This document shows, in pieces, positions 46,844-56,400 of a DNA stretch of 64,000 nucleotides. The first letter of the stretch is position 1, and each line of letters begins with the position of its first letter. The DNA comes from Pseudoalteromonas rubra. Its GTDB lineage: Bacteria > Pseudomonadota > Gammaproteobacteria > Enterobacterales > Alteromonadaceae. A program made the position numbers and the translations under genes. The stretch is from the NCBI RefSeq assembly GCF_005887115.1, contig NZ_PNCJ01000017.1, forward strand, positions 310,001 to 374,000. The letters run 5' to 3'. The notes beneath the pieces were generated by a model that was not told the DNA's origin, searched no databases, and saw only the letters and a program-made list of their open reading frames with translations.

Positions 46844-47613
46844 AAATCTTAAACTATGGCGTAGCACTGAAAAGTATCTGGATCAAAGAATGTATCCGCT
46901 TCTTACGTATTTGGGTGCAAACCCTGGTGCCACCGGCCATCACCATGACTCTATACTTTGTGATCTTTGGTTCTCTGATCGGCTCACGTATTGGTGAAAT
47001 GGGCGGGTTTAGCTACATGGAGTTCATTGTACCAGGTCTGATTATGATGTCGGTGATCACCAACTCTTATTCCAATGTGGCATCGAGCTTTTATTCCACT
47101 AAGTTCCAGAAAAGCATCGAAGAGTTGTTAGTGGCCCCGGTGCCTAACTACATTATTGTGCTGGGTTACATGGGCGGCGGTATGGCCCGTGGCATGCTGG
47201 TGGGTCTGATCGTTACTTTGGTTAGTTTGCTGTTTGTGGATATTCAAATTCACAATCTGGCGGTGATAGTACTCACGGTATTGCTGACCTCGGCAGTCTT
47301 CGCGCTGGGTGGTTTGATCAATGCGGTGTTTGCCAATAGCTTTGATGACATCAGTATCATTCCAACCTTTGTGCTGACGCCGCTAACTTATCTGGGCGGG
47401 GTGTTTTACTCCATCACTTTGTTGCCGGAGTTCTGGCAGGGGGTGTCTCAGGTCAACCCGATTATCTACATGGTGAATGCCTTCCGTTATGGCTTCCTGG
47501 GTGTGTCTGATGTCAATATCACACTGGCCTTTGGCGTGTTGATTGGCTTTATCACTGTGCTGTTTGCAGTAGCACTGAACCTGATCAAGCGCGGCGTTGG
47601 TTTGCGTCATTGA
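46840..47613 (+). CDS. yadH: ABC transporter permease YadH
   Basis: An ABC-2 type permease of 257 residues (E. coli YadH 256) with six membrane helices and the family motif PLTYLGGVFYSITLLPEFWQ near the end. It overlaps yadG by ATGA, a coupled pair. Substrate unknown. Confidence 0.93.
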   Translation: MKILNYGVALKSIWIKECIRFLRIWVQTLVPPAITMTLYFVIFGSLIGSRIGEMGGFSYMEFIVPGLIMMSVITNSYSNVASSFYSTKFQKSIEELLVAPVPNYIIVLGYMGGGMARGMLVGLIVTLVSLLFVDIQIHNLAVIVLTVLLTSAVFALGGLINAVFANSFDDISIIPTFVLTPLTYLGGVFYSITLLPEFWQGVSQVNPIIYMVNAFRYGFLGVSDVNITLAFGVLIGFITVLFAVALNLIKRGVGLRH

Positions 47614-47621
47614 TCAGAAAC

Positions 47622-47643
47622 GTGGCAGAGGTTGCTCTGCCAC
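47622..47643. repeat. Perfect 9-bp hairpin after yadH
   Basis: GTGGCAGAG and CTCTGCCAC pair around GTTG, nine bases after the yadH stop. It has no T-tract. Confidence 0.7.
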
Positions 47644-47721
47644 ACTACCGCTTACTTAATCGGGCTGACTGAGATAAAATAGCGCCATTATTTTTCAGAC
47701 TATGAGCATTGATACGCTGTT

Positions 47722-48387
47722 ATGTCAGACGCAAATTCCAGAAGCATCACCAGTAATCAGGCTGGGCTCCACGAAAAGTTAGACGAAGTGGTTCAGAAAC
47801 ACCTCAACACACCATTCAAAAAGCCCATTGCGGCCCATACACAACAGGCTTTTGAGCAGGTGAATGAAAAAGTGCAGGCATTCGGTGGCCCCATTATTCT
47901 GGACTCCTGCTGTGGGGTAGGTGAAAGCACGGCAAACCTGGCAAAACTGCATTCGGATGCGCTAGTCATAGGTATCGACAAGTCGGAACATCGTCTTGAA
48001 AAGCACGATATTGAGTACAAACAGACGGAATCTGGGCAGTATATTCTGGTTCAGGCCGATCTGAACGACTTCTGGCGTCTGGCCTGTGAGGCCAACTGGC
48101 AGCCTACGCATCATTATTTACTCTATCCCAACCCCTGGCCGAAAGCCAAACACCTGCAAAGGCGCTGGCATGGTGCAGCAGTGTTCCCTTATATCGTTGA
48201 GCTGGGTGGCCGACTTGAGTTGCGCAGTAACTGGTCAATTTACGTTGAGGAGTTTGCCCGCAGCCTCGAACTGGCAGGTAAAAAGGCAGAGGTCAGTGTT
48301 TATGAAAGTGATACGTCAATGACGCCGTTTGAACGTAAATACTGGGCCAGCGGACAAAAAAGTACCCGACTTATCGCGCAACTGTAA
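47722..48387 (+). CDS. TrmB-like SAM-dependent methyltransferase
   Basis: A 221-residue class I methyltransferase related to TrmB (COG0220). SAM-binding ILDSCCGVGESTANLA and IGIDKSEHRLEKHD replace the TrmB motifs VVEIGFGMG and IGIEVHRPG. The catalytic block is LYPNPWPKAKHLQRRWHG rather than [14 protein letters not shown]. True TrmB is present at 12636, so this paralogue probably has another RNA or small-molecule substrate. A double cysteine in motif I is unusual. The 3' end converges on the GGDEF-EAL gene. Confidence 0.8.
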   Translation: MSDANSRSITSNQAGLHEKLDEVVQKHLNTPFKKPIAAHTQQAFEQVNEKVQAFGGPIILDSCCGVGESTANLAKLHSDALVIGIDKSEHRLEKHDIEYKQTESGQYILVQADLNDFWRLACEANWQPTHHYLLYPNPWPKAKHLQRRWHGAAVFPYIVELGGRLELRSNWSIYVEEFARSLELAGKKAEVSVYESDTSMTPFERKYWASGQKSTRLIAQL

Positions 48388-48395
48388 TTTATGCA

Positions 48396-48445
48396 GCCAT
48401 ATCTCAAGCGCCAGTGATATGGCAGCTTAAATCAGGCACTGGCGC
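48396..48445. repeat. Interlocked inverted repeats between convergent genes
   Basis: GCCATATC (48396-48403) pairs with GATATGGC (48416-48423). GCGCCAGT, inside that loop (48408-48415), pairs with ACTGGCGC (48438-48445) in the last codons of the GGDEF-EAL gene. Both could form together only as a pseudoknot; otherwise they alternate. Confidence 0.5.
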
Positions 48446-50330
48446 GAATGTCTTTACTTATACTGCCTGAGTTAACGTTTATATGCGGCCCCGGCGCGCC
48501 AATCAGGCTTCCTTCAACCAGTTTCACGTTACAATCCAGCAGTTGTTCAAGCTGATGTTTGCTTTGTACGCCATCCACAAGCAAAGTGATTTGGCGTTCA
48601 TGGCATAATTTGGCGATGTGCTCAATATATTCGTGAAGCTGGGTATCTTCGCTCAGTTGTTCAATCACGCTGGATGTTAGTTTAACGCTGTCTATGGTGA
48701 GTTTTAGTACTCTGCTGATAGTCAGTAAGCCGCTGTTACTCGATGCCACCATAATATTTACGCCTTTGCTTTTCAGTACATTGATATACACCCGCATGTC
48801 AGCAAAGTGTTCAATCACTTCCTGCTCTTCCAGTTCAAAGGTAATTTTGGCCGGTTGCGGGTAGCGTCTTAGCTGAGCAAAAATAAATTCCATCATTTGT
48901 GGATCGGCCAGGTCCTGCCAGCCTAGCTGCATACTCCAGGCATGATGCGATTTACGAAAATGTGCGGTGCACAACTCTAACATCACTTTGGTCAGCTGTG
49001 AGCTCAACCTGGAATGACGGATAACATCTGAAAAGGAGTCAGGCCGTAAGATCAGACCCTGTTCAGTCAGCACTCTGGGTGTGCAGTGGTATTGCTCAAC
49101 CATTTTACTCTGTGTCCCCATTCGTGGCGTAAAATAGGGAAGAATTCGGTGTTGCTCAAACGCACTTTGCACCGTTTTTGCTATGGCAATATGAGATTCC
49201 TGAATAGTCTTTATCTGAGTCGGGTCCTGGCCATATAAGCACACGCGTTGCTGCTTTTGTTGTGCCTGACGACAGGCAATAAACGCATTTTCCAGTAACA
49301 GGCGCTTATTGCCACTGGCGATCCCTGCGGTGACCTGAATGTATAAATGTGGATCCTGCAGGATAGGCGTAGTCGTTGGGAATTCATTAATCAGGCTACT
49401 CAGATAGTGTTCTCCCTTATTGGCATCACTGAGCAGCACCAGCTTGGCAGTTGCAAGACGATAGACCTTAAATGGCACGGTGAACTCACTAAAGTGGGTC
49501 ATCACTTTACGCATGATTTCATCGCCAACATCTGTGCCATAAAAGCTGACGATTTCTTCCAGCTCTTTAATTGCGATAATAGCCAGGCTCAGGTGCTGAT
49601 TTGGGTTTTTGGCCAGATCCTGCTCCAAAGCCAGACGATTCGGGAATCCGGTACGAGCATCGGTTGTGAGTGTTTTCCTGACTATTAATAAATACATACC
49701 GGCAACCAGCAAAGCAATTGCAAAGAAAAAGCAAGCTGTAAACAAGGATTCTTTAACGCTTTTAGCCAGCTCAGTTTGAATATGCGAAGTTTTAATGTCA
49801 GCGCCGGTGAGGTAAACCCGCCCGTCACGTGTCACATGAGGGATAAAAATGGTTTTAAAGTGCCCCCATTTGTCTTGTGAGACTTCGTACAAAGGCTGAG
49901 TTGAGCGAAAGGCACTTTTATTAACTGCGGTGGCTTCTGCATACAAGTCCAGCTTGCGGGTGACTTTGTCCTGTAAAACGTCATTCTGAGTGTAACTGGA
50001 GGCGCTGAAACGAACAGAAGGTGCATCGTAAATCATAGCATAGACGTATTCTACACCGAGATGCTGCGCTAGCTGTGACAATTGAGCGCTTTTATGACGG
50101 TATTCTTCACTGCTGACTTCATTGAGTCTGTCATGATAATCATCGCCCAGTATCAGCTGGGCACTGCGCGCAGCCATCAACAACTTTTGATCTATGCTCT
50201 TAACTATGGTGGTACGAGTCTGATGATAGGTATAAAGCACGTACGCCGACAAAGAGGCAACAAAGATCACAAAGCCAATGACTATCCAGGTCAGTGATAG
50301 CGCCTTTAAGGCAAAATTCCGTTTATTCAT
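48432..50330 (-). CDS. Membrane protein with degenerate GGDEF and EAL domains
   Basis: A 632-residue protein. Two membrane helices (about 12-33 and 199-217) enclose a periplasmic sensor domain. A GGDEF domain follows (DARTGFPNR intact) but the GGDEF motif reads LATAK (292-296). The EAL domain has lost EAL (YHCTPRVL) and the metal ligands; only the fold outline remains (VEGSLIGAPGP replaces the GxLxGxP motif). It should neither make nor cut c-di-GMP and may be a sensor or scaffold. The TTG at 50354 extends the frame, but the ATG at 50330 has GGAAA upstream and is preferred. Confidence 0.85.
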   Translation of the reverse strand: MNKRNFALKALSLTWIVIGFVIFVASLSAYVLYTYHQTRTTIVKSIDQKLLMAARSAQLILGDDYHDRLNEVSSEEYRHKSAQLSQLAQHLGVEYVYAMIYDAPSVRFSASSYTQNDVLQDKVTRKLDLYAEATAVNKSAFRSTQPLYEVSQDKWGHFKTIFIPHVTRDGRVYLTGADIKTSHIQTELAKSVKESLFTACFFFAIALLVAGMYLLIVRKTLTTDARTGFPNRLALEQDLAKNPNQHLSLAIIAIKELEEIVSFYGTDVGDEIMRKVMTHFSEFTVPFKVYRLATAKLVLLSDANKGEHYLSSLINEFPTTTPILQDPHLYIQVTAGIASGNKRLLLENAFIACRQAQQKQQRVCLYGQDPTQIKTIQESHIAIAKTVQSAFEQHRILPYFTPRMGTQSKMVEQYHCTPRVLTEQGLILRPDSFSDVIRHSRLSSQLTKVMLELCTAHFRKSHHAWSMQLGWQDLADPQMMEFIFAQLRRYPQPAKITFELEEQEVIEHFADMRVYINVLKSKGVNIMVASSNSGLLTISRVLKLTIDSVKLTSSVIEQLSEDTQLHEYIEHIAKLCHERQITLLVDGVQSKHQLEQLLDCNVKLVEGSLIGAPGPHINVNSGSISKDIRASA

Positions 50331-50560
50331 GTCAGTTTCCGTTTGAGTCTTCAAGTCTGATGGCGTGGATTGTTCCTAATACTATCCATTTCTCGCATTG
50401 CTGACAAAATATTTAACGAATTCGCGCTAGTTTTGAACCCTAATCCTTACATGTATCGTACTAAAGGGTCGGGTTGACTCTTTTTACTGTGTCATCAGAG
50501 GTTCATCAAAATATCAAGCAGAGTTCATTTTTTTTGACGGTATTGCAGACTTTCCCATCG

Positions 50561-50622
50561 CTTTACAGTAAAGTTAGTCATTTCGTATCAACTTGGCAAG
50601 GTAACTCCCGACATCAGTTACC
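50561..50622 (+). promoter_or_regulatory. Palindromes in the panP upstream region
   Basis: CTTTAC-A-GTAAAG (50561-50573) is a perfect palindrome. GGTAACT (50600-50606) and AGTTACC (50616-50622) form a 7-bp hairpin just before the panP ATG and could fold in the mRNA leader. A TTGACG hexamer sits at 50534. The rest of 50331-50643 shows no gene. Confidence 0.4.
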
Positions 50623-50643
50623 CACGCATGATTAGGTATTAAA

Positions 50644-52272
50644 ATGGGTCCAAAGCGTTGTGCAGTCGCTTCTGAAGAAAGCTTAATGCGTATCTTTACC
50701 GTTCCAGAAGCACCCAGCTCCACGTTAAGTGTGATAGAGCAGGAAATTTCCAGTAATCTGGCTGGCTTTCTGAATGAAAACATCGCCGCAATCGAAAAAC
50801 CATTGCATGAGATAGAAAAAGACTTTCAGTCGGCAATGATCCCGGAAGAACCGATGTTTGTGTCTGATTATGCTCAGGATATTATGGAGCAACTGGTCGC
50901 GCATTCTGTTCATACCGCGTCGCCAAGTTTTATCGGCCACATGACATCCGCATTGCCGCACTTTGTTCTGCCACTGTCTAAATTGATGGTGGGGCTGAAC
51001 CAAAACCTGGTAAAAATAGAAACTTCAAAGGCATTCACGCCATTGGAGCGTCAGGTTCTGGGGATGATGCATCATCTGGCCTATGGCGAAAATGACAGTT
51101 TTTATGAAAAGTGGATGCACAGTGCTAAGACCGCGCTGGGGGCATTTTGCTCTGGCGGCACCATTGCCAACATTACGGCTTTGTGGATTGCCCGCAACCG
51201 ATTGCTGGGCCCGGATGGTGACTTTAAAGGCCTTGCCAGCGAAGGGATCATGGCTGCGATGCTGCATTATGGTTATAAAGGCTTGGCAGTACTGGTGTCT
51301 GAGCGTGGCCACTACTCTTTGGGTAAAGCCGCGGATGTACTGGGCATTGGTCGTAGTAATTTTATTGCTGTCAAAACCGATGATAATAACAAAGTGGATG
51401 TTAGTGCGATGCGTGTTAAAGCGCAGGAACTGGCTGAAAAAGGCACCAAAGTGATGGCGATTGTCGGGGTCGCGGGTACCACTGAAACGGGTAACATAGA
51501 TCCGCTGCCAGAAATGGCGGCACTGAGTCAGGAGTTAGGCTGTCACTTTCATGTCGATGCAGCTTGGGGTGGTGCAACCTTGCTGTCTGCCAATTATCGC
51601 CACTTACTTAACGGTATTGAGCAGGCTGATTCCATCACGATAGATGCACATAAACAAATGTACGTGCCTATGGGCGCAGGCATCGTGTTGTTTAAAGACC
51701 CCACTGCTACAGATGTAATTGAGCACCATGCTGAGTATATCTTGCGTAAGGGCTCAAAAGATTTGGGCAGTCACACACTCGAAGGCAGTCGGCCTGGTAT
51801 GGCAATGCTGGTGCACGCATGTTTACGCGTGATCGGGCGCAAAGGCTATGAGATGCTGATCGATAAAGGGATCGAAAAAGCACAGTACTTTGCAGCGTTG
51901 ATCCGTGAAGAAGAAGATTTTGAGCTGGTGTCGGATCCTGAGCTGTGTTTGCTGACCTATCGCTATGTACCAAAGCCGATCCGTCAGGCAATTGAGCGTG
52001 CAGACGAACAAGAGCGCATCGACATTTATGCTGCGTTAAACCGCTTTACCGCCAGTATGCAGAAACGTCAGCGCGAATCGGGACGCTCGTTTGTTTCCCG
52101 TACCCGCTTAACGCCACCTCAGTATCAACATCAGCCCACAGTAGTATTTCGAGTGGTGCTAGCTAACCCTTTAACGTCAAAGCAGATGCTAAAAGAGATT
52201 TTGGCAGAGCAAAAGGGACTGGCTCAGAGTGATCCGGTATTTAAGAAATATCTTGCAAAATACATGGCCTAG
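50644..52272 (+). CDS. panP: PLP-dependent aspartate 1-decarboxylase PanP
   Basis: PanP makes beta-alanine from aspartate for pantothenate/CoA synthesis in bacteria lacking the pyruvoyl enzyme PanD. It is a 542-residue glutamate decarboxylase-like PLP enzyme. The block LMRIFTVPEAPSSTLS and PSFIGHMTSALPHFVLPLSK match the Vibrio PanP sequence as I recall it. The PLP-binding site is TIDAHKQMYVPMGAG with Lys337, and Asp305 in VDAAWGG contacts the pyridine nitrogen. It is monocistronic, divergent from the GGDEF-EAL gene. Confidence 0.92.
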   Translation: MGPKRCAVASEESLMRIFTVPEAPSSTLSVIEQEISSNLAGFLNENIAAIEKPLHEIEKDFQSAMIPEEPMFVSDYAQDIMEQLVAHSVHTASPSFIGHMTSALPHFVLPLSKLMVGLNQNLVKIETSKAFTPLERQVLGMMHHLAYGENDSFYEKWMHSAKTALGAFCSGGTIANITALWIARNRLLGPDGDFKGLASEGIMAAMLHYGYKGLAVLVSERGHYSLGKAADVLGIGRSNFIAVKTDDNNKVDVSAMRVKAQELAEKGTKVMAIVGVAGTTETGNIDPLPEMAALSQELGCHFHVDAAWGGATLLSANYRHLLNGIEQADSITIDAHKQMYVPMGAGIVLFKDPTATDVIEHHAEYILRKGSKDLGSHTLEGSRPGMAMLVHACLRVIGRKGYEMLIDKGIEKAQYFAALIREEEDFELVSDPELCLLTYRYVPKPIRQAIERADEQERIDIYAALNRFTASMQKRQRESGRSFVSRTRLTPPQYQHQPTVVFRVVLANPLTSKQMLKEILAEQKGLAQSDPVFKKYLAKYMA

Positions 52273-52363
52273 TTCGGCCATCTGCTCTTGATGCACACGC
52301 TCTTGGCAAGAAAACAATGCATTTTGTCGCAGGCGAGATATTATTAGAGTATAACAACGGTAT

Positions 52364-52385
52364 GGCATCGCAGTAAAACGATGCC
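52364..52385. repeat. 7-bp hairpin between panP and the GGDEF gene
   Basis: GGCATCG and CGATGCC pair around an 8-base loop, CAGTAAAA. No T-tract follows. Confidence 0.5.
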
Positions 52386-52406
52386 CTAATTCATCAGCTT
52401 TGCGAC

Positions 52407-53453
52407 TTGGTAGTACCTTTGAATCGATTAACTCAGAGCACGCAAAAATTGCGGCGGATCAGCTCGCAAGAGGTCGATGTTTCCGGTGAGCATCAGAGCT
52501 TTTTACGAGATATCATTTTTGAGGCAAAGTCTTTGCTTCAAGTCGATCGTGTGTCGGTGTGGTTGTTTGACGACATGCATCAGCCGACCAAGTTACTCAA
52601 TTACGCCAATACTGACTGGCAGGCGGTGCCGCAGCAGTTGCCAGTGTTGACGATTGAGGATTTCCCTACCTATTTTGCAACCATCATCAGTGGCCAGTCG
52701 ATTGCTGCTGAGGATGCATGCACTGACCCTCGTACCTGCGAATTTACCGAAATCTACCTCAAGCCTCACAATATAGCGACTATGCTGGATACGGCCATTT
52801 TTAAAAACGGTATTGCATTAGGTGTGGTGTGCTGTGAAGGGCTTGCTGATGTGCGTCAGTGGCAGGAGTGGGAAGTGACCATCACGGAGATGGTTGCTGA
52901 TTGCTGTAGCCGTCGGTTGTTGGTGCATGAGTTATATCAGATGCAGCAAAAGCTCACTAAAATGGCGTTCCAGGACATGCTGACGGGCCTGAACAACCGC
53001 CGTTTCCTGATGGAGCATGCAAAGCGTGAGATGAGCCGTCATCAGCGTACGGAGCGACCAATGAGCCTGATCATGATGGACCTGGACAGGTTTAAACGCA
53101 TCAATGACGACTTTGGTCATGATGCAGGCGACAAAGTGCTGCAAAAGTTTGCTCAGTGCTGTCTGGATGTGGTGCGCGTCGAAGACTGTTTTTGTCGCTT
53201 AGGAGGTGAAGAGTTTGTCGTGCTGTTACCAGAAACCTCGGTCAGCGATGCGCATATGGTGGCCAACCGGCTATGCACAGCCGTCCGCGATATGGAGGTG
53301 CGCCAGGAAAACATGTTGATCCACGTCACAGCCAGCTTTGGGGTTGCTGAGGTTAACCCCAGTATGCCATTTAGTCATGCCCTTAAAATGGCCGACCAGG
53401 CGGTTTATCGCGCCAAGGCCAATGGCCGAGATCAGATCCAGCTTGCTTATTAG
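52407..53453 (+). CDS. GAF-GGDEF diguanylate cyclase
   Basis: A soluble 348-residue protein. A GAF sensor domain covers about 25-170 (FEAKSLLQVDRVSVWLFDD). The GGDEF domain (about 180-345) begins with FQDMLTGLNNRRFLMEH and keeps an active-site GGEEF (266-270) and an RVED inhibitory site five residues upstream, so an active, product-inhibited c-di-GMP synthase is expected. The start is unclear: no ATG exists, TTG at 52407 or 52419 is used, and no good ribosome-binding site is visible. It converges on the CrbS-like gene. Confidence 0.9.
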   Translation: MVVPLNRLTQSTQKLRRISSQEVDVSGEHQSFLRDIIFEAKSLLQVDRVSVWLFDDMHQPTKLLNYANTDWQAVPQQLPVLTIEDFPTYFATIISGQSIAAEDACTDPRTCEFTEIYLKPHNIATMLDTAIFKNGIALGVVCCEGLADVRQWQEWEVTITEMVADCCSRRLLVHELYQMQQKLTKMAFQDMLTGLNNRRFLMEHAKREMSRHQRTERPMSLIMMDLDRFKRINDDFGHDAGDKVLQKFAQCCLDVVRVEDCFCRLGGEEFVVLLPETSVSDAHMVANRLCTAVRDMEVRQENMLIHVTASFGVAEVNPSMPFSHALKMADQAVYRAKANGRDQIQLAY

Positions 53454-53468
53454 TTACGTCTGATTGTA

Positions 53469-56400
53469 TTAACTACTATGGCTAAGTAACGCCTTTAGCT
53501 TAGCCGGTTTCAGCGGTTTACTCAGGTAATGGATCTGTGCCTGCTTGGCCTGTAGTTTCAAACTGTCATCACGGACCGCGGTAATGAGTACGGCCGGGAT
53601 CTTTGCATTCCAGCACTGCCTTAAATCCTGGATCAGGCTGACGCCATTTTCATCATTATCGAGCTGATAATCCATCAGGATAAAATCCGGTGCTGGATTA
53701 TCTGCGGCATATTCCCGGGCCTTGTTTGCCCTGTCAAACATCTGATAACTAAATTGCCACTTATCCAGCAAACTGGCCATGGCGGCCAGGTTTTTGGGGT
53801 CGTCATCCACCACCACCAGATTAAGTTGTGCCTTACTGGTAGTCTTTTGCTCCACGCTGCCAGCTTTTTGCTGGAGCTGCTGATGATCTCCCAGTGGCAC
53901 TTCTACGCTGAAGCGACTGCCTTTGCCCGGAATGGAATGCATTTCCAGTGGCATGCTAAGCAGCTCGCACAGCCGTTTTACAACGCCGAGCCCCAGCCCG
54001 ACGCCTTTATTGTCGCCACTTTGAATGCGATAAAAGTCATTAAATATCTTCTGTTGTTCGTGTTCGGTGATACCCGGGCCGGTATCCCAGACTTCAATAC
54101 GAACACTGTGGCTGCGGCGACGACAAGCCAGCAGGACACGACCTTGCTCGGTATACTTGACGGCATTGGAGACCAGGTTTTGCACGATACGACGCAGATA
54201 AGTAATATCGCTGTGGATCACCTGGTGACTGGTTCTAACATGCAGTGCCAGACCTTTTTCCTGACACAAAATGGCATATTCACTGGCCAGAGGCGACATG
54301 ATCTCATCGATATCAAAATGGCGAGGAGTGGGTTTCATCGCGCCTTGTTCCAGCTTAGCGATGTCCAGTAGCGCGGACATCAGATGAACAGTCGAATCCA
54401 GACTGGCACCCAGCTTTTCCAGATTACTGCGGTCGTTACCTTCCAGCTTATCTTCATTAATTGCAGCCAGGTAGAGGCGAGCTGCATTCAGCGGTTGTAA
54501 AATGTCGTGACTGGCCAGTGCCAAAAAGCGGGTTTTACTGTCATTGGCGCGTTCTGCCTCTTTTTTTGCCGCAACCAGGGCCTGCTCTGTTTCCTCCCGG
54601 CTGGCAATTTGGGCTTTGAGATCCTGGTTTATCAGACGCACTTCCTGTGTTCTTGCCTCAATGCGGTTTTCGAGATCCATGTTGATCTCTTCCAGTGCGT
54701 TCTGCGTGTCGATATGGCTGGTGATATCAGAAAAGCTGGTGACAAAACCGCCCTCTGGCAGCGGGTTACCCGTCATTTCGAATACCTGGCCGTTGCTGCG
54801 GTGTCGAATAAAGTGGTGCGATGTACCATTTCTCAAATGCTGTACGCGCTTTTCAACCAGTTTTTCAAGCTCTCCAGGGCCACATTCGCCGCGCTCAGCG
54901 TTAAAGCGGATCACTTCCTCAATGCTCTGGCCTACTTGCAAAAAACCATCCGGGTATTCAAACATTTCATGATAACGGCGGTTCCAGGCAACCAGGTTGA
55001 GATCTTTATCCACCACCGAAATTCCATGACTGAGGTTTTCCAGTGAGGTGAAAAGCAGGTTCTGGTTGAATTGCAATGCCTGCGTGGTTTCATCGAAAAA
55101 GTTGACCACTTCTTCAAAGGCGAGTTGTTTGCCTGAGGAAACGGCATGGATCAGTGCGCGTGCAGAAGAGGCACCTAGAACCCCTGTAAGTGCCCGCTCA
55201 CAAAAGGCAATGAAATCTGCACTGGGGTAGGCATTGCTGTCTTCAATATCGTGATTGATGGCATAGTGACTAAGTAACTGCTGACTGCGCTGGATCCCTA
55301 AAAAGGTTTGCAATAGCACAGTAAAGTCATACACCGTTGCTTTAACGTCTTTGTTGAGACGTTTGGCAGCGCTAGCCTGTTCCCAGGGACTGACAAAGGC
55401 AGCCGCCTGAATTTTATCTATCAGACGCTCATATGCGCCGAGCGAGAAGCTGATATAACAGCTGATATTGGCCAGCAGTGCCAGCAAAGTACCGCGCGTA
55501 ATGATGGTCTGGCGGGTTTCAAAGTCCAGGCTGCTGCCTGCTTCGATTACCGGAAACATCAGAAATAACATCCAGCATAAAAAGCCGGCCAGCAATCCGG
55601 CATACACACCATAGGCGTGGCCTTTGCGCCAGTATAGTCCGCCCACAATGGCCGGAAGTAACTGAGTCACCAGAGAAAAGGCGACCAGGCCCATGTTTGC
55701 AAGGGCTTCACCATGGCCAAACCACTGCTGGTAGAGAAATGCCAGTACCAAAATAGCGGCAATGATAAAGCGCCGGATCAACAGGATACGGGTTTTATAG
55801 TTACTGGTCAGGCGGTTTTTTTTAAACTTACGCTTTAACAGCAGAGGCAGTACAACGTCGTTAGAGAGCATGGTACTGAGTGTCAGGGTTGCCACCACTA
55901 TCATGGCTGTGGCGGCGGATAAGCCCCCGATAAACACAAAGGTGGTGATCAGCGGATGGCCCTGCATCATCGGCAGCGCTAGTACAAAGCTATCTGCTGC
56001 CATGCCCTGGCCTATATTAGGGTGAATGGCGGCACTGGCAATGGGCAAGATCATCGCGGCTATCAGGATCAGATACAGCGGAAATGCCCAGCGAGCGGTG
56101 CGCAGATGACGGCGGTCCTGGTTGTCGACCACAGTCACGTGAAACTGGCGGGGTAAGCAGATGATAGCAGCGGCTGCCATCAGCGTCTGGCCGATAAAGT
56201 TGAAATTGGTAAAGTCAAACCCCTGCCAGTGAGTCAAGTTTACTGTTGTGAGGCTGTTTTGCGTTAACAGGGCTTGCACAGCAATTACGGCTACGGCCAT
56301 CAGTGCCAGTAATTTGATCAGAGATTCAAACGCGATGGCAAGCATGAGGCCGGAGCGATACTCGGTGACATCGACTTTGCGGGTACCAAAAAAGATGGCA

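Noticed and set aside
53754..54371. 205-codon open frame antisense to the CrbS-like gene
   Set aside because: Composition follows the opposite strand; the kinase reading is unambiguous.
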